From Sulfitobacter brevis (GTDB lineage: Bacteria; Pseudomonadota; Alphaproteobacteria; Rhodobacterales; Rhodobacteraceae): a DNA stretch of 64,000 nucleotides. Below the pieces are notes generated by a model. It was not told the origin of the DNA. It searched no databases and worked only from the letters and a program-made list of their open reading frames with translations. Position 1 is the stretch's first letter. Each line of letters starts with the position of its first letter. The position numbers and the translations under genes were made by a program. Of the stretch, positions 19,273 to 28,809 are shown one piece after another. Location of the stretch: NCBI RefSeq assembly GCF_900112755.1, contig NZ_FOMW01000003.1, positions 276,928 through 340,927 of the forward strand, given 5' to 3'.

Positions 19273-21005
19273 GTAACGCCTCCCGCGCTGACGGGTGACG
19301 CCTGAATTTGCTTGGCATTTTGAACCATTTCGGCCAGCACCTCGTCCTTAGGGCCAAAGGCTTTGCGGATGCCGCCCTCAAGCACCAACAGGGTATCGCA
19401 TTCCTGTATCGCCGCAGGGCGGTGCGCCATAATCAACACAGACCGGCCCCGCGCCTTCATCTGCCGGATTGCAAAGTTCACAGCCTGCGAGCCGGTATTA
19501 TCAAGGTTCGAGTTCGGCTCGTCCAAGACAACAATCACCGGGTCATCATAAAGTGCGCGAGCAAGGCCAATGCGCTGCATCTCCCCGCCAGAAAGCCGCA
19601 CCTGACTTGCGCGGATCGGTGTGTCATACCCCATTGGCAACTCGAGGATCATCTCATGCGCCGCGGCCATTTTGGCGGCAGCGACCACTTTGGCATCATC
19701 AGGGGTGTCAGAAAGCCGTGCGATGTTCTCGGCAATCGTGCCATCAAAAAGCTGAATTCGCTGAGGCAGATAACCGATGTGGCGACCCAGCGTTTCGGGC
19801 CCGTATTGATCCAGCGCAGCGCCATCCAGCCGGATATAGCCACCCGCAGGGGGCCAAACCCCCGTGAGCGCGCGCGCCAGCGTCGACTTGCCAGCCCCAG
19901 ACGGCCCAATCACCCCCACTGCCTGCCCTGGTTTGACCTCAAAGCTGATGGATTTCAAAGCCGCCTGCCGCTCTCCCGGTGGGACAACGGTCAAGCCTTT
20001 TGCGACCAGCTTGGCCTCGGGTTGCGGCAGTACTGTGCGCGTCGGCTCCGGTGCGACCGCGCCCAAGAGCACAGCAAGATTGCTCCACCCCGACATGCCG
20101 CGCTGCACAAGGGGCCATTGGTTCAACGCCAGTTCAATCGGCGCAAGAGCCCGCCCCAACAGGACCGAACCCGCAATCATTGCACCGGCTGTCATCTGGT
20201 TTTGCAAGACAAGCCAAGCGCCTAACCCCAGCATGGCGGACTGCAAAAACAGCCGCAGCGTTTTGGTCATCGAGCTGAAGGTACTACCCACGTCGGTGGC
20301 GGCAACCTGTTGCGTCAACGCCTCACTGCGGGCACGCTGCCATCGGTTGAAGGCAGCGTCGCGCATGCCCATGGCCTGAACCACCTCGGCTTCGGTCCTG
20401 ATCTGGTCCGAAATCGCGGTCGCGGCCTGCCCAGCCATCCCCGCCTTGGCCTGACTGCCGCGCGACAGGAGCTGGTTGGCACCGGCTATCACAATCAGGA
20501 CAAAGGCCCCCGAAAGCGCCAACCAGCCCAGAAACGGGTGAAACAAGAAAATCGCGGCGAAGAAAATCGGCGACCACGGCAGATCAAAGCCTGCCATCAA
20601 TACCGGAGAGGTGATGAGCCGCTGTACTGCTTCCAGATCGGCCAACCCGCCGCTTGTTTTCACGTCAGGGGCGACGGCAGATTTGCGCACCATGGCATCA
20701 AAAACACGGCGGTCCAGATCATCCTGAAACCGCGCACCGACCCGCGCCATGATCCGCGTGCGGGTGAATTCCAAAATGCCCATCATCGCAAACAGGAAAA
20801 CCACAAGCATCGAGAGGGCAATCAAGGTCTCTTCCGAGCCCGACCCCAGAACCCGGTCATAGACCTGCAACATATACATCGGACCAGTCAGCATCAGCAG
20901 GTTTGCAAACAGGCTGAACAGCGCTACAGCCCAATACAACATCCGAGAGCGCCGCCGCGCCGCGCGCAATTCCTCACGACCGCGGCTGATTATGTCATCC
21001 CGCAT
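19269..21005 (-). CDS. Type I secretion system permease/ATPase (PrtD type)
   Basis: A 578-residue half-size ABC exporter. Residues 20-300 form the six-helix transmembrane domain. The ATPase domain has Walker A GPSGAGKSTLARAL, signature RLSGGEMQRIGLARAL and Walker B VIVVLDEPNSNLD, with the switch histidine in IMAHRP. There is no C39 peptidase domain, so the substrate would carry a C-terminal uncleaved signal, as RTX proteins do. It is co-transcribed with the adaptor gene. The cargo gene is not in the window. Confidence 0.9.
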   Translation of the reverse strand: MRDDIISRGREELRAARRRSRMLYWAVALFSLFANLLMLTGPMYMLQVYDRVLGSGSEETLIALSMLVVFLFAMMGILEFTRTRIMARVGARFQDDLDRRVFDAMVRKSAVAPDVKTSGGLADLEAVQRLITSPVLMAGFDLPWSPIFFAAIFLFHPFLGWLALSGAFVLIVIAGANQLLSRGSQAKAGMAGQAATAISDQIRTEAEVVQAMGMRDAAFNRWQRARSEALTQQVAATDVGSTFSSMTKTLRLFLQSAMLGLGAWLVLQNQMTAGAMIAGSVLLGRALAPIELALNQWPLVQRGMSGWSNLAVLLGAVAPEPTRTVLPQPEAKLVAKGLTVVPPGERQAALKSISFEVKPGQAVGVIGPSGAGKSTLARALTGVWPPAGGYIRLDGAALDQYGPETLGRHIGYLPQRIQLFDGTIAENIARLSDTPDDAKVVAAAKMAAAHEMILELPMGYDTPIRASQVRLSGGEMQRIGLARALYDDPVIVVLDEPNSNLDNTGSQAVNFAIRQMKARGRSVLIMAHRPAAIQECDTLLVLEGGIRKAFGPKDEVLAEMVQNAKQIQASPVSAGGVT

Positions 21006-21168
21006 GGGACCCCTTTCATATGTCTGCGGCAGCAGTTCTGCAGCGCGAACCAGATAATTCTGACGAAGCGCGAGCTTCGCAGAGAACGTTTTCCCAACAA
21101 AGCACTAAGAACTTCAAGAAATTAACCCCGAAAGCGAGATTTCTCAACATTGATGCTGCATTTTTCGC

Positions 21169-23379
21169 TTAGCGGTCACCGGCACCAGGCGAAGGTGTGG
21201 CGCTACCGCCGGAACTGTTGCCAAAGATATCGCGCAGGACCTGATCGATGATTGTGCCGCCGCTATTGCCGGAAGCGGCGGGGGCCCTGCCTGTCGGCTG
21301 CGGTTGCGGTTGAGGCTCCGACACTATTGTCGAAGGTGCGGGCTGCGACATCGGCAAATCGGTGAGCGGTAAGCCCGCGTGCACACGGCTCATGGTTTCA
21401 CGCCAGATTTCGGTTGGCAGGCCGCCCCCGGTCACTCCGGTGAGCGGCGTGTTGTCATCGTAACCCATCCAGACGCCAGTGACATAGTCGGCAGAAAATC
21501 CAACAAACCAAGCATCTTTGTTGGCAGAGGTGGTGCCGGTCTTGCCTGCCAGTTGACGCCCTTCAAACTGAGCCCGCTGTCCGGTACCTTCGGAGATCAC
21601 CTTTTCCATCATATACACAAGCTGCCGCGCGGCATCTTCTTGAATGACGCGCTCACCAATGCCGCCGCCGGTGCCCATCAACGCCTCATTATCGCCCATC
21701 AGCCGCAGATCAATCAAACCGTACGGCATGACCGAAGAACCACCGTTCAGAATGCCCGCATAGGCGCCTGTCATTTCCAGCAGCGTGCTTTCGGACGCGC
21801 CGAGAGCTAATGCCGGTCCTGCCGCGAGATCGCTTTTGATCCCGAACTGGGTCGCAACCTTGCTCACAATCTCGCGTCCGACGCTTTCGGATATTTTTAC
21901 CGCAGGAATGTTCAAGGAATCCTTAAGCGCATTGGTGAGCGACACCGTGCCTTTAAAGTTCTTGGTGTAGTTTTTGGGGCACCACTGCCCCGAGCCGGGG
22001 ATATTCAGGCAGTAGGGGCTGTCATCGATGGTGTCGTTAGGCGAATAGCCCAGATCGAGCGCTGCCGCATAGACGAAGGGCTTGAACGCCGAACCGGTCT
22101 GGCGCATCGCTTGCGTAGCACGGTTGAACGCGCCCGCGACCTTGGTTTTTCGCCCGCCAACCATGGCGCGCACAGCCCCGTCGGCTGACATCACCACAAT
22201 CGCCGCCTGAGCTTTCGACGTATCTTTGACCTTGTTGTCGAACACCCATTTCAGCCCGTCTTCGGCGGCACGCTGGATGCGCTGATCAAGGGTGGTTTTA
22301 ATAATCACGTCTTCGGTAGTATTGCGGGTAAAGAACTCCGGCCCCGACGACATCACCCAATCCGCGAAATAGCCACCGGCCTCGGCCTCCGCCGCTTCGG
22401 AAAGCACGGCAGGGTTGGCTTGGGCTTCGGCCGCTTCGGCTTTGCTGAGGAAACCTTGATCTTCCATCAGGCGGATCACGGTCGCAGCGCGGTCCTGCGA
22501 ACGGTCTAGGTTGTTGGTAGGGGACAAAGTCGTAGGCGCGGTCAACAGACCGGCTAGCATCGCGCCTTCGGCGGCACTTACGGTTGCTGCTGATTTGCCA
22601 AAGAACCGCTGTGCAGCAGCTTCTGCCCCAAAGGCACCGCCGCCCATATAGGCGCGGTTGAGATAGATCGAGAGAATGTCGTTCTTGCTGTACTTGGCTT
22701 CCATCGCCATCGAGAATAGCGCCTCTTTCGCCTTACGGCTGAGCGAGGAGCGCCGGCAGCTCGACTCGTATTCTTTCTCGGTCTGGCCGGCCGACGGGTC
22801 AAAAGGCTCGCCGAGGCAGAGCAGTTTCGCAACCTGCTGTGTAATGGTGGAACCGCCGTGACCCTGCAACGGTCCGCGCCCTTCGGACAGGTTAATCCGC
22901 ACCGCAGAAGCGATACCCCGCGGGCTGACGCCGAAGTGTTTGTAAAAGCGCTTGTCCTCGGTTGCGATAACCGCGTTTTTCAGATGCGGCGACACGCTTT
23001 CAGCCGAGATTACCCCGCCAAATTGATCCCCTCGCCACGCGAACACATCGCCCTCACGGTCCAGCATGGTGACCGAGCCGCGCGCGCGGCCGTCCAACAG
23101 CGCCTCAAGCGGCGGCAGCGTGGTGTAGATATATCCGACCGCCAAAGCCAGGACCAAGGCCACGACAGCAGTGATGCGCCAAGTGATGGTCCAGATCAGA
23201 CGCAGGATCCACCGCGCGATGGCACTGAAAAAGCCCAGAATCCCACCGCGACGTGGCGGCTTCTGCCGCGCCCTGCGGCGCTTAGCCGGCGCCGCTTTAC
23301 TCGGCGCCTTTGCCTTCGGCTTCGCCGAGGTGCGCTTGTCCGCCACTAAAGGGCGTTTCCGTTTTGATGAATCGCTCAT
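21169..23379 (-). CDS. Penicillin-binding protein 1A-type bifunctional synthase
   Basis: A 736-residue class A penicillin-binding protein that polymerises and crosslinks peptidoglycan. A basic, alanine/lysine/arginine-rich cytoplasmic tail (residues 1-60) precedes a single membrane anchor. The GT51 glycosyltransferase has the EDKRFYKHFGVSPRG motif with its catalytic glutamate. The transpeptidase shows SxxK in GSAFKPFVYA and KTG in AGKTGTTSANKDAWFVG. The C-terminus is a proline/glutamine/glycine-rich tail. The start is the ATG of MSDSSKRKRP; the frame stays open 33 bases further upstream without a better site. Confidence 0.92.
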   Translation of the reverse strand: MSDSSKRKRPLVADKRTSAKPKAKAPSKAAPAKRRRARQKPPRRGGILGFFSAIARWILRLIWTITWRITAVVALVLALAVGYIYTTLPPLEALLDGRARGSVTMLDREGDVFAWRGDQFGGVISAESVSPHLKNAVIATEDKRFYKHFGVSPRGIASAVRINLSEGRGPLQGHGGSTITQQVAKLLCLGEPFDPSAGQTEKEYESSCRRSSLSRKAKEALFSMAMEAKYSKNDILSIYLNRAYMGGGAFGAEAAAQRFFGKSAATVSAAEGAMLAGLLTAPTTLSPTNNLDRSQDRAATVIRLMEDQGFLSKAEAAEAQANPAVLSEAAEAEAGGYFADWVMSSGPEFFTRNTTEDVIIKTTLDQRIQRAAEDGLKWVFDNKVKDTSKAQAAIVVMSADGAVRAMVGGRKTKVAGAFNRATQAMRQTGSAFKPFVYAAALDLGYSPNDTIDDSPYCLNIPGSGQWCPKNYTKNFKGTVSLTNALKDSLNIPAVKISESVGREIVSKVATQFGIKSDLAAGPALALGASESTLLEMTGAYAGILNGGSSVMPYGLIDLRLMGDNEALMGTGGGIGERVIQEDAARQLVYMMEKVISEGTGQRAQFEGRQLAGKTGTTSANKDAWFVGFSADYVTGVWMGYDDNTPLTGVTGGGLPTEIWRETMSRVHAGLPLTDLPMSQPAPSTIVSEPQPQPQPTGRAPAASGNSGGTIIDQVLRDIFGNSSGGSATPSPGAGDR

Positions 23380-23474
23380 GAGATTGCCTGCCCGGCTTGA
23401 TTTTGACAGCACCTTATCCGCACCGCCGCAGATTGTTTAGCGCTGCTATGCACAATTGCCATCAAATGTTTGCC

Positions 23475-23505
23475 TATAATCTGTGCGGAAATCCGTATCC
23501 GCACA
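23475..23505 (+). promoter_or_regulatory. Candidate glnK promoter with inverted repeat
   Basis: A TATAAT hexamer at 23475-23480 is followed after one base by a perfect eight-base inverted repeat, TGTGCGGA at 23482-23489 and TCCGCACA at 23498-23505, with an eight-base spacer. If TATAAT is the -10 element, the repeat would cover the transcription start, a repressor-like position. It lies 130 bases before glnK. The repeat differs from the NtrC consensus (TGCAC-N7-GTGCA). No clear -35 element is visible. Confidence 0.4.
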
Positions 23506-23636
23506 ATTATTGGGCGAATGGTGCCGGGTATCCTTGCAAAAATAGCCCTCCGGCCTTTCACGCCAAGGGCAAATCCCGGTTTTCTGCATCTGCATAATGC
23601 AGGACGTGCCTGCGAACCGGAAGAGGACATCCAAAG

Positions 23637-23975
23637 GTGAAACTGATCATAGCAACAATCAAGCCGTTCAAGCTCGAAGAAGTGCGCGAGGCGCTGACCG
23701 AGGCGGGTGTGCGCGGGCTGATGGTGACCGAGATCAAGGGGTTTGGCGCGCAATCCGGCCATACAGAGATCTACCGCGGCGCCGAATACGTGGTGAACTT
23801 TGTGCCCAAGGTGAAGCTCGAGTTGGTGGTCGCGGACGCCATCGCTGACCAGATCATCGAGGTGATTACCAAAACCGCCCACACCGGCAAGATCGGGGAC
23901 GGCAAGATCTTTGTCCTCGACGTCGAACAGGCCGTGCGCGTGCGTACTGGCGAAACCGGCGACGACGCCATCTGA
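23637..23975 (+). CDS. glnK: Nitrogen regulatory protein P-II
   Basis: A 112-residue P-II signalling protein. The T-loop carries the uridylylation tyrosine Y51 in EIYRGAEYVVNFVPK, and the C-terminal nucleotide-binding residues (GKIGDGKIFV) are present. It senses 2-oxoglutarate and ATP/ADP and blocks the ammonium channel AmtB, whose gene follows 26 bases later; this glnK-amtB pairing is near universal in proteobacteria. The start codon is GTG. Confidence 0.96.
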   Translation: MKLIIATIKPFKLEEVREALTEAGVRGLMVTEIKGFGAQSGHTEIYRGAEYVVNFVPKVKLELVVADAIADQIIEVITKTAHTGKIGDGKIFVLDVEQAVRVRTGETGDDAI

Positions 23976-24001
23976 CCCCCTGCTTTAAGGAATTCGACAC
24001 C

Positions 24002-25309
24002 ATGACCTTCACGAAATTCATCCCTCTCGCGACAGCGCTGGCGCTTGTGCCGACACTGGGTGCGGCGCAGGAAACGGAGTTCGCCCCGCTGGCGGATACC
24101 ACCTTTATTTTCAACACCCTGCTGTTCCTGATCGGCGGTTTCCTCGTGTTCTGGATGGCTGCCGGTTTTGCCATGCTCGAAGCAGGGCTGGTGCGCTCCA
24201 AGAACGTCACCACGCAGCTGACCAAGAACATGGGCCTCTTTGCCATTGCGGCGATCATGTATTGGCTGATCGGCTATAACATCATGTATCCCGGCGAAGG
24301 CAACTGGATCATCGAGGGTGTCTTTGGCACCATCAGCCCCAAGGACATCAAGACCGAAATCGACGCGGGCGGCTACTCCAACGCCTCCGACTTCTTCTTC
24401 CAGTTGATGTTCTGCGCCACGACCGCCTCCATCGTATCGGGCACCTTGGCCGAGCGTGTCAAACTCTGGCCCTTCCTGATCTTCACCGTGGTTCTGACCG
24501 GCGTGATCTATCCGATGGAAGCAAGCTGGCAGTGGGGCGGCGGGTTCCTCTCCGCGATGGGTTTCAGCGACTTTGCAGGCTCGACACTGGTGCACGCAGC
24601 AGGCGGCTTTGCAGCCCTCGCCGGTGCAATCATCCTCGGGCCACGTTTGGGCAAATACGCCAAGGACGGCCGCGTTATCCCGATGCCGGGCTCCAACCTG
24701 CCGCTGGCGACACTGGGGACGTTCATCCTGTGGCTCGGCTGGTTCGGCTTCAACGGCGCGTCGCAGCTTGCGATGGGCACAATTGCCGATGCTGACGCCG
24801 TGGCGCAGATTTTCGCCAATACCAACATGGCTGCTGCTGCCGGTGCGGTTGCTGCGCTGGTCCTGACGCAACTGCTCTACCGCAAGGTTGACCTCACAAT
24901 GGTGCTGAACGGCGCGCTGGCGGGTCTGGTCTCCATCACTGCCGGACCGCTTGATCCGACGTTGTTCGGGGCGCTGTGGATCGGTGCTGTGGGTGGTGTG
25001 ATCGTGGTCTTTGCGATCCCCTTTCTCGACAAGCTCAAGATCGACGATGTGGTCGGTGCGATCCCTGTTCACCTGCTGGCAGGGTTCTGGGGCACGCTGG
25101 TGGTGCCGGTCTACACCGCTGACACTTCCTTTGTGACGCAGCTGATCGGCTTTTTCACCATCGGCGCCTTTGTCTTTATCCTCAGCTTCATCGTCTGGGG
25201 CATCCTGAAGGCGACAAGCGGCATCCGCGTGACCGAAGAAGAAGAGATCAGGGGCCTTGATATGTCCGAGTTGGGCATGGAAGCCTATCCGGACTTCACC
25301 AAGGGCTAA
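24002..25309 (+). CDS. amtB: Ammonium transporter
   Basis: A 435-residue ammonium channel with a cleavable signal peptide (ending near GAAQ) and eleven predicted membrane segments. Family features include FWMAAGFAMLEAGLVRSKN in the first part, the twin pore histidines within AGSTLVHAAGG and in PVHLLAGFWG, and the cytoplasmic C-terminal tail that interacts with GlnK (RVTEEEEIRGLDMSELG). It conducts ammonia/ammonium across the inner membrane under nitrogen limitation. A strong terminator follows 21 bases after its stop. Confidence 0.96.
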   Translation: MTFTKFIPLATALALVPTLGAAQETEFAPLADTTFIFNTLLFLIGGFLVFWMAAGFAMLEAGLVRSKNVTTQLTKNMGLFAIAAIMYWLIGYNIMYPGEGNWIIEGVFGTISPKDIKTEIDAGGYSNASDFFFQLMFCATTASIVSGTLAERVKLWPFLIFTVVLTGVIYPMEASWQWGGGFLSAMGFSDFAGSTLVHAAGGFAALAGAIILGPRLGKYAKDGRVIPMPGSNLPLATLGTFILWLGWFGFNGASQLAMGTIADADAVAQIFANTNMAAAAGAVAALVLTQLLYRKVDLTMVLNGALAGLVSITAGPLDPTLFGALWIGAVGGVIVVFAIPFLDKLKIDDVVGAIPVHLLAGFWGTLVVPVYTADTSFVTQLIGFFTIGAFVFILSFIVWGILKATSGIRVTEEEEIRGLDMSELGMEAYPDFTKG

Positions 25310-25330
25310 TTTCCTTCCGCCAAAAAGCGA

Positions 25331-25364
25331 AGCCCGCGCTGTGATCCACAGCGCGGGCTTTTTC
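25331..25364 (+). terminator. Rho-independent terminator after amtB
   Basis: A perfect GC-rich stem (AGCCCGCGCTGTG with CACAGCGCGGGCT) closed by a short ATC loop and followed by a run of thymines ends the glnK-amtB operon. Confidence 0.92.
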
Positions 25365-25401
25365 GTTTGGGAACGTCGTGGCGGGGTCGCCACGAGGCGT
25401 T

Positions 25402-26586
25402 CTAAATGCCGACATCGATAATCGCGCGGGCAAGGATCGGGACTGATTCAGCGTTCAGACCCGCGATGTTCATCCGGCTGTCGCCCACCATATAGATGCC
25501 GTGCTTGTCGCGCAGCGCCTCGACCTTATCCGGGGTGGTGCCGAGCCGCGAAAACATGCCGCGATGCTGTGCCAGAAAGCCAAAGCGATCCGAGCCTGAC
25601 AGCTTTTGCAATTCAGAGGCAAGTGCGGTGCGCAGGCCCAGCATCGTGTTGCGGACCTCTTCCAGCTCGGCCATCCAGTCGGCGCGCAGAGCGTCATCGT
25701 TCAAAATCATCGTCACCAGCCGCGCACCGTGATCGGGCGGGAAGCTGTAGTTCTGACGGTTCAGAAACGCCAGCGTGCCTTGGTTCAACGTCAACGCCGA
25801 GGTATCAGCCGCAACCACCATCAACAGGCCGGTGCGCTCGCGGTAGATGCCGAAGTTTTTCGAGCAGCTTGCCGCAATCAGACATTCCGGCACAGCGGCA
25901 GCAACCTTGCGAGTCGCGGCAGCGTCGGCCTCCAGCCCGTCACCAAAGCCCTGATAGGCGATGTCGATCATCGGGGTCGCGCCAGTTTGCAGCAAAACCT
26001 CGATCACCGCGTCCCATTCCGCCGCGTTCAGATTGGCACCTGTCGGATTGTGGCAGCAGCCATGCAGCAGCACGACATCGCCCTTCTTGGCAGTTTTCAG
26101 ATCTGCAATCATGCCGTCAAAATCAACGCCGCGGGTTTCTTCATCGAAATAGCGGTAAGGCACCACTTCGATGTTGAGATACTTGAGGATCGACAGGTGG
26201 TTCGGCCACGTCGGATCGGAGACGAAAACCCGCGCGTCGGGGCGCGCCATCTGGATCATCTCGAAGGCTTGGCGGCAGGCACCTGTCCCCCCCGGCGTGG
26301 CCGCAGCGGCGGTCGTGTTACGCGGCACCGCATCGCCTAGCAGCATGGTAAACATTGCATCGGCAAAGGCTGGATCACCCGCAAGGCCGGTGTAAACCTT
26401 GCTATCTTGGGTCTCCCAGAGCTTGTGCTCGGCGGCTTTCACGGCGCGCATCACAGGCGTGAGGCCGGTCGCGTCCTTATAGACGCCCACACCGAGGTCG
26501 ACCTTCGTTTCACGTGGATCATCGCGGTACAGCTGCATCAGCGCGAGAATTTTATCGGCGGGCTGCGCCTTGAGCGTTTCAAACAT
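25402..26586 (-). CDS. tyrB: Aromatic amino acid aminotransferase (class I)
   Basis: A 394-residue class I aminotransferase of the AspC/TyrB type: MFETLKAQPADKIL at the start, VDLGVGVYKD, LLHGCCHNPTG, the PLP lysine in AASCSKNFGIYRERTG, and the substrate-carboxylate arginine in DSRMNIAGL. It would transaminate tyrosine, phenylalanine or aspartate with 2-oxoglutarate; aromatic preference is inferred from family annotation. The open frame extends 138 bases further upstream into sseA; the ATG chosen overlaps the sseA stop by one base (TGATG), indicating coupling. Confidence 0.88.
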   Translation of the reverse strand: MFETLKAQPADKILALMQLYRDDPRETKVDLGVGVYKDATGLTPVMRAVKAAEHKLWETQDSKVYTGLAGDPAFADAMFTMLLGDAVPRNTTAAAATPGGTGACRQAFEMIQMARPDARVFVSDPTWPNHLSILKYLNIEVVPYRYFDEETRGVDFDGMIADLKTAKKGDVVLLHGCCHNPTGANLNAAEWDAVIEVLLQTGATPMIDIAYQGFGDGLEADAAATRKVAAAVPECLIAASCSKNFGIYRERTGLLMVVAADTSALTLNQGTLAFLNRQNYSFPPDHGARLVTMILNDDALRADWMAELEEVRNTMLGLRTALASELQKLSGSDRFGFLAQHRGMFSRLGTTPDKVEALRDKHGIYMVGDSRMNIAGLNAESVPILARAIIDVGI

Positions 26587-27440
26587 CAAGCTTCTCCGGT
26601 GGCGACGGGGACGGTGGGGAACATCCCCCATTCCGCCCAAGAGCCGTCGTAAAGGGACCATGCGCGGTGGCCTTGACGTTCCAGCGCAAGGGCGAGGATC
26701 GCGGCGGTCACACCCGACCCGCATGAAGTGATCACCGGCTTGGCCAAATCGATACCGGCCGCCTCGAACACGCTGCTGGTCTGGTCTGGCGATTTCATGG
26801 TTTTGTCGTCGTTCAGCAGATCGGTATAAGGCACGTTGCGTGCGCCCGGAATGTGCCCGGCGCGCAGACCTTCGCGCGGCTCGGGCGCTTCACCACGAAA
26901 GCGGGCGGCGGCGCGGGCATCGACGATCTGCGGATCACCAAGCTTGGAGGCATGGGCCACTTGCGTGACATCGCGCACTAACTGGTTTTGAAAACGGACG
27001 GTCATGTGACGGTCACGCGGGATCGGCGGCATGTCTTCAGTGGCGCGGCCTTCGGCAACCCATTTGGGCAAACCGCCGTCCAGCACGGCAACATTTTCCT
27101 GTCCCATCAGTCGGAACAGCCACCAGACGCGGGCTGCCGACAGCAATCCGGCACCGTCATAGACTACCACCTGATGGCCATCGCCGACGCCAAGTGCGCG
27201 CATCCGCGACATAAATTTTTCGACCGGCGGCGCCATATGTGGCAGGTCCGAGCGGTTGTCGGAAATCTCTTCGATATCAAAGAACCGCGCACCGGGAATA
27301 TGGGTCTCGCTATACTCGGCTTTGGGGTCGCGCCCCGCGTCCGGCAGATACCACGAGGCATCCAGAATGCGCAGATCGGGGTCTTTGAGATGTTTGGCCA
27401 ACCAGTCGGTCGACACCAGCGTTTTGGGATCATCGGCCAT
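26586..27440 (-). CDS. sseA: 3-mercaptopyruvate sulfurtransferase
   Basis: A 284-residue tandem-rhodanese protein. The first, inactive domain (residues 8-130) begins VSTDWLAKHLKDPDLRILD. The second carries the catalytic cysteine in SCGSGVTAA; the loop CGSGVT marks 3-mercaptopyruvate sulfurtransferases rather than thiosulfate sulfurtransferases. It transfers sulfur to cyanide or thiols. The ATG chosen (MADDPKTLVS) matches the family start; the frame is open 129 bases further upstream. It overlaps the aminotransferase gene, whose family can generate mercaptopyruvate from cysteine, so a joint cysteine-catabolic role is plausible but inferred. Confidence 0.9.
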   Translation of the reverse strand: MADDPKTLVSTDWLAKHLKDPDLRILDASWYLPDAGRDPKAEYSETHIPGARFFDIEEISDNRSDLPHMAPPVEKFMSRMRALGVGDGHQVVVYDGAGLLSAARVWWLFRLMGQENVAVLDGGLPKWVAEGRATEDMPPIPRDRHMTVRFQNQLVRDVTQVAHASKLGDPQIVDARAAARFRGEAPEPREGLRAGHIPGARNVPYTDLLNDDKTMKSPDQTSSVFEAAGIDLAKPVITSCGSGVTAAILALALERQGHRAWSLYDGSWAEWGMFPTVPVATGEA

Positions 27441-27505
27441 GTGCAGCCCTCTTGCAGACAGATTTCTCCCTTGCCTATCGCCGTGCGCCCATACTGGCAA
27501 GGGCG

Positions 27506-28147
27506 TCAGTGCGCGGCGAAGGGATCGGTAGCGATCAGCGAAGGCCGCAGCGCGATCTTGCGCCACCACGCCGAAAGCGCCGGATAGGTCGCAAGCGCTG
27601 CCGCCCCTTGGGGCACTTCCACAAAATAGGCGATCATCGGCGCGAGGTGCAGATCAGCCAGCGTTAGGGCTTGGGGGGCGAGCACGAAACCCTCTGCGGC
27701 AATACTCTCAAGCGCTGCGAGGACAGGAATGGCGGCCTGCATCCCTTCACCAACCTGCGCAGGATCAAAGGGTTGGCCCATGCGGGGGCGATATGCGCCG
27801 TGCGAGAACACCTTCCGGACCAGCGGCACGTAGCCATAAGCATCAATGATCCCCATCACTTGCCCCATCCGCGCGGCGACTTTGGGATTAGCGGGGATGA
27901 GACTGTGTGGAGCTAGCGTATCTAGGTATCGCAGGATCGTGGCGGTTTCAGTCAGGGTAAATTCATCATGCTGCAACACCGGCACACGGCCAAACGGGCT
28001 ATGCGCGGCAAGCACCGGATCAGGGATTTCTGCGAAGGGGTCGGTCTCAACGTAACGGGCAGTCAGGCCCATCTCGATCAAGGCCATGCGCAGGATGCGC
28101 GTATAAACGCTGTAGCGAAAGCCAATCAACGTCAGCGCGTCAGCCAT
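27506..28147 (-). CDS. Glutathione S-transferase family protein
   Basis: A 213-residue cytosolic GST fold: an N-terminal thioredoxin-like domain with the glutathione-binding P-x3-L-x3-E-T type segment ([19 protein letters not shown]) and an all-helical C-terminal domain. Substrate and reaction are unknown. Its start overlaps the end of smpB by eight bases. Confidence 0.85.
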   Translation of the reverse strand: MADALTLIGFRYSVYTRILRMALIEMGLTARYVETDPFAEIPDPVLAAHSPFGRVPVLQHDEFTLTETATILRYLDTLAPHSLIPANPKVAARMGQVMGIIDAYGYVPLVRKVFSHGAYRPRMGQPFDPAQVGEGMQAAIPVLAALESIAAEGFVLAPQALTLADLHLAPMIAYFVEVPQGAAALATYPALSAWWRKIALRPSLIATDPFAAH

Positions 28148-28628
28148 TGTCTTTCATCAAGCGCTGCTTTTGCCGCGCCCAATCACGCTTTGCCGAGGTC
28201 TCACGCTTGTCGTGCAGCTTTTTACCCTTGGCGATCCCGATCTTGAGCTTGGCCATCCCGCGATGATTGAAGTACATCACCAGCGGCACCAGCGTCATGC
28301 CCTTGCGCTGGGTTTCATTCCAGAAACGGGCCAGTTCCTTGCGGCTGACCAACAGCTTGCGGCGGCGACGCTCGTCATGCTGGAACGTTTTGGCTTGGGC
28401 ATAGGGGGCGATATAGCTGTTCACCAACCACAGCTCGCCATCTTCAACGGCGGCATAGCTCTCGGCAATGTTGGCACCGCCGTTGCGCAGCGACTTAACC
28501 TCGGACCCTTCCAGAATAATGCCGCATTCGACATCATCCTCGATCGCGTAATCAAACCGCGCGCGGCGGTTTTCAGAGATCACCTTATAGTTGGGATCCG
28601 ATTTGGTGGATGACTTAACTTGCGACAT
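28140..28628 (-). CDS. smpB: SsrA-binding protein SmpB
   Basis: A 162-residue SmpB, the tmRNA partner in ribosome rescue. The OB-fold core ([32 protein letters not shown] in family terms) and the basic C-terminal tail ([17 protein letters not shown]) are present. The start is the ATG of [11 protein letters not shown]; the frame is open 60 bases further upstream. No tmRNA gene is visible in the window. First gene of smpB-gst-sseA-tyrB. Confidence 0.95.
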   Translation of the reverse strand: MSQVKSSTKSDPNYKVISENRRARFDYAIEDDVECGIILEGSEVKSLRNGGANIAESYAAVEDGELWLVNSYIAPYAQAKTFQHDERRRRKLLVSRKELARFWNETQRKGMTLVPLVMYFNHRGMAKLKIGIAKGKKLHDKRETSAKRDWARQKQRLMKDNG

Positions 28629-28809
28629 GCCAACGGATGTAGTGCGCGCTTCCCGCCTGTGCAAGCCGCCCGCGCATCTGTGCCGCAATACGGGTAGGAC
28701 AATGTCGGGATTTCGGGATAGATTGTTCGTAAATTATCGGGAAATTCACCATATTTTGGTCAGAATTTCGTGTCATTAATAAGGCCGCAACTGATTCACG
28801 GGGGATGTG

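Noticed and set aside
23506..23636. Sigma-54 promoter for glnK
   Set aside because: A TGG...GC pair is present near 23520 but the spacing is not the required ten bases between GG and GC.
23771..25393. 540-residue open frame antisense to glnK-amtB
   Set aside because: Composition (His, Asp, Gln, Arg rich without any domain) is that of the reverse strand of a GC-rich gene; amtB on the plus strand is unambiguous.
26587..26724. N-terminal extension of the aminotransferase frame
   Set aside because: It overlaps sseA in another frame and is arginine/proline rich; the family start is at 26586.
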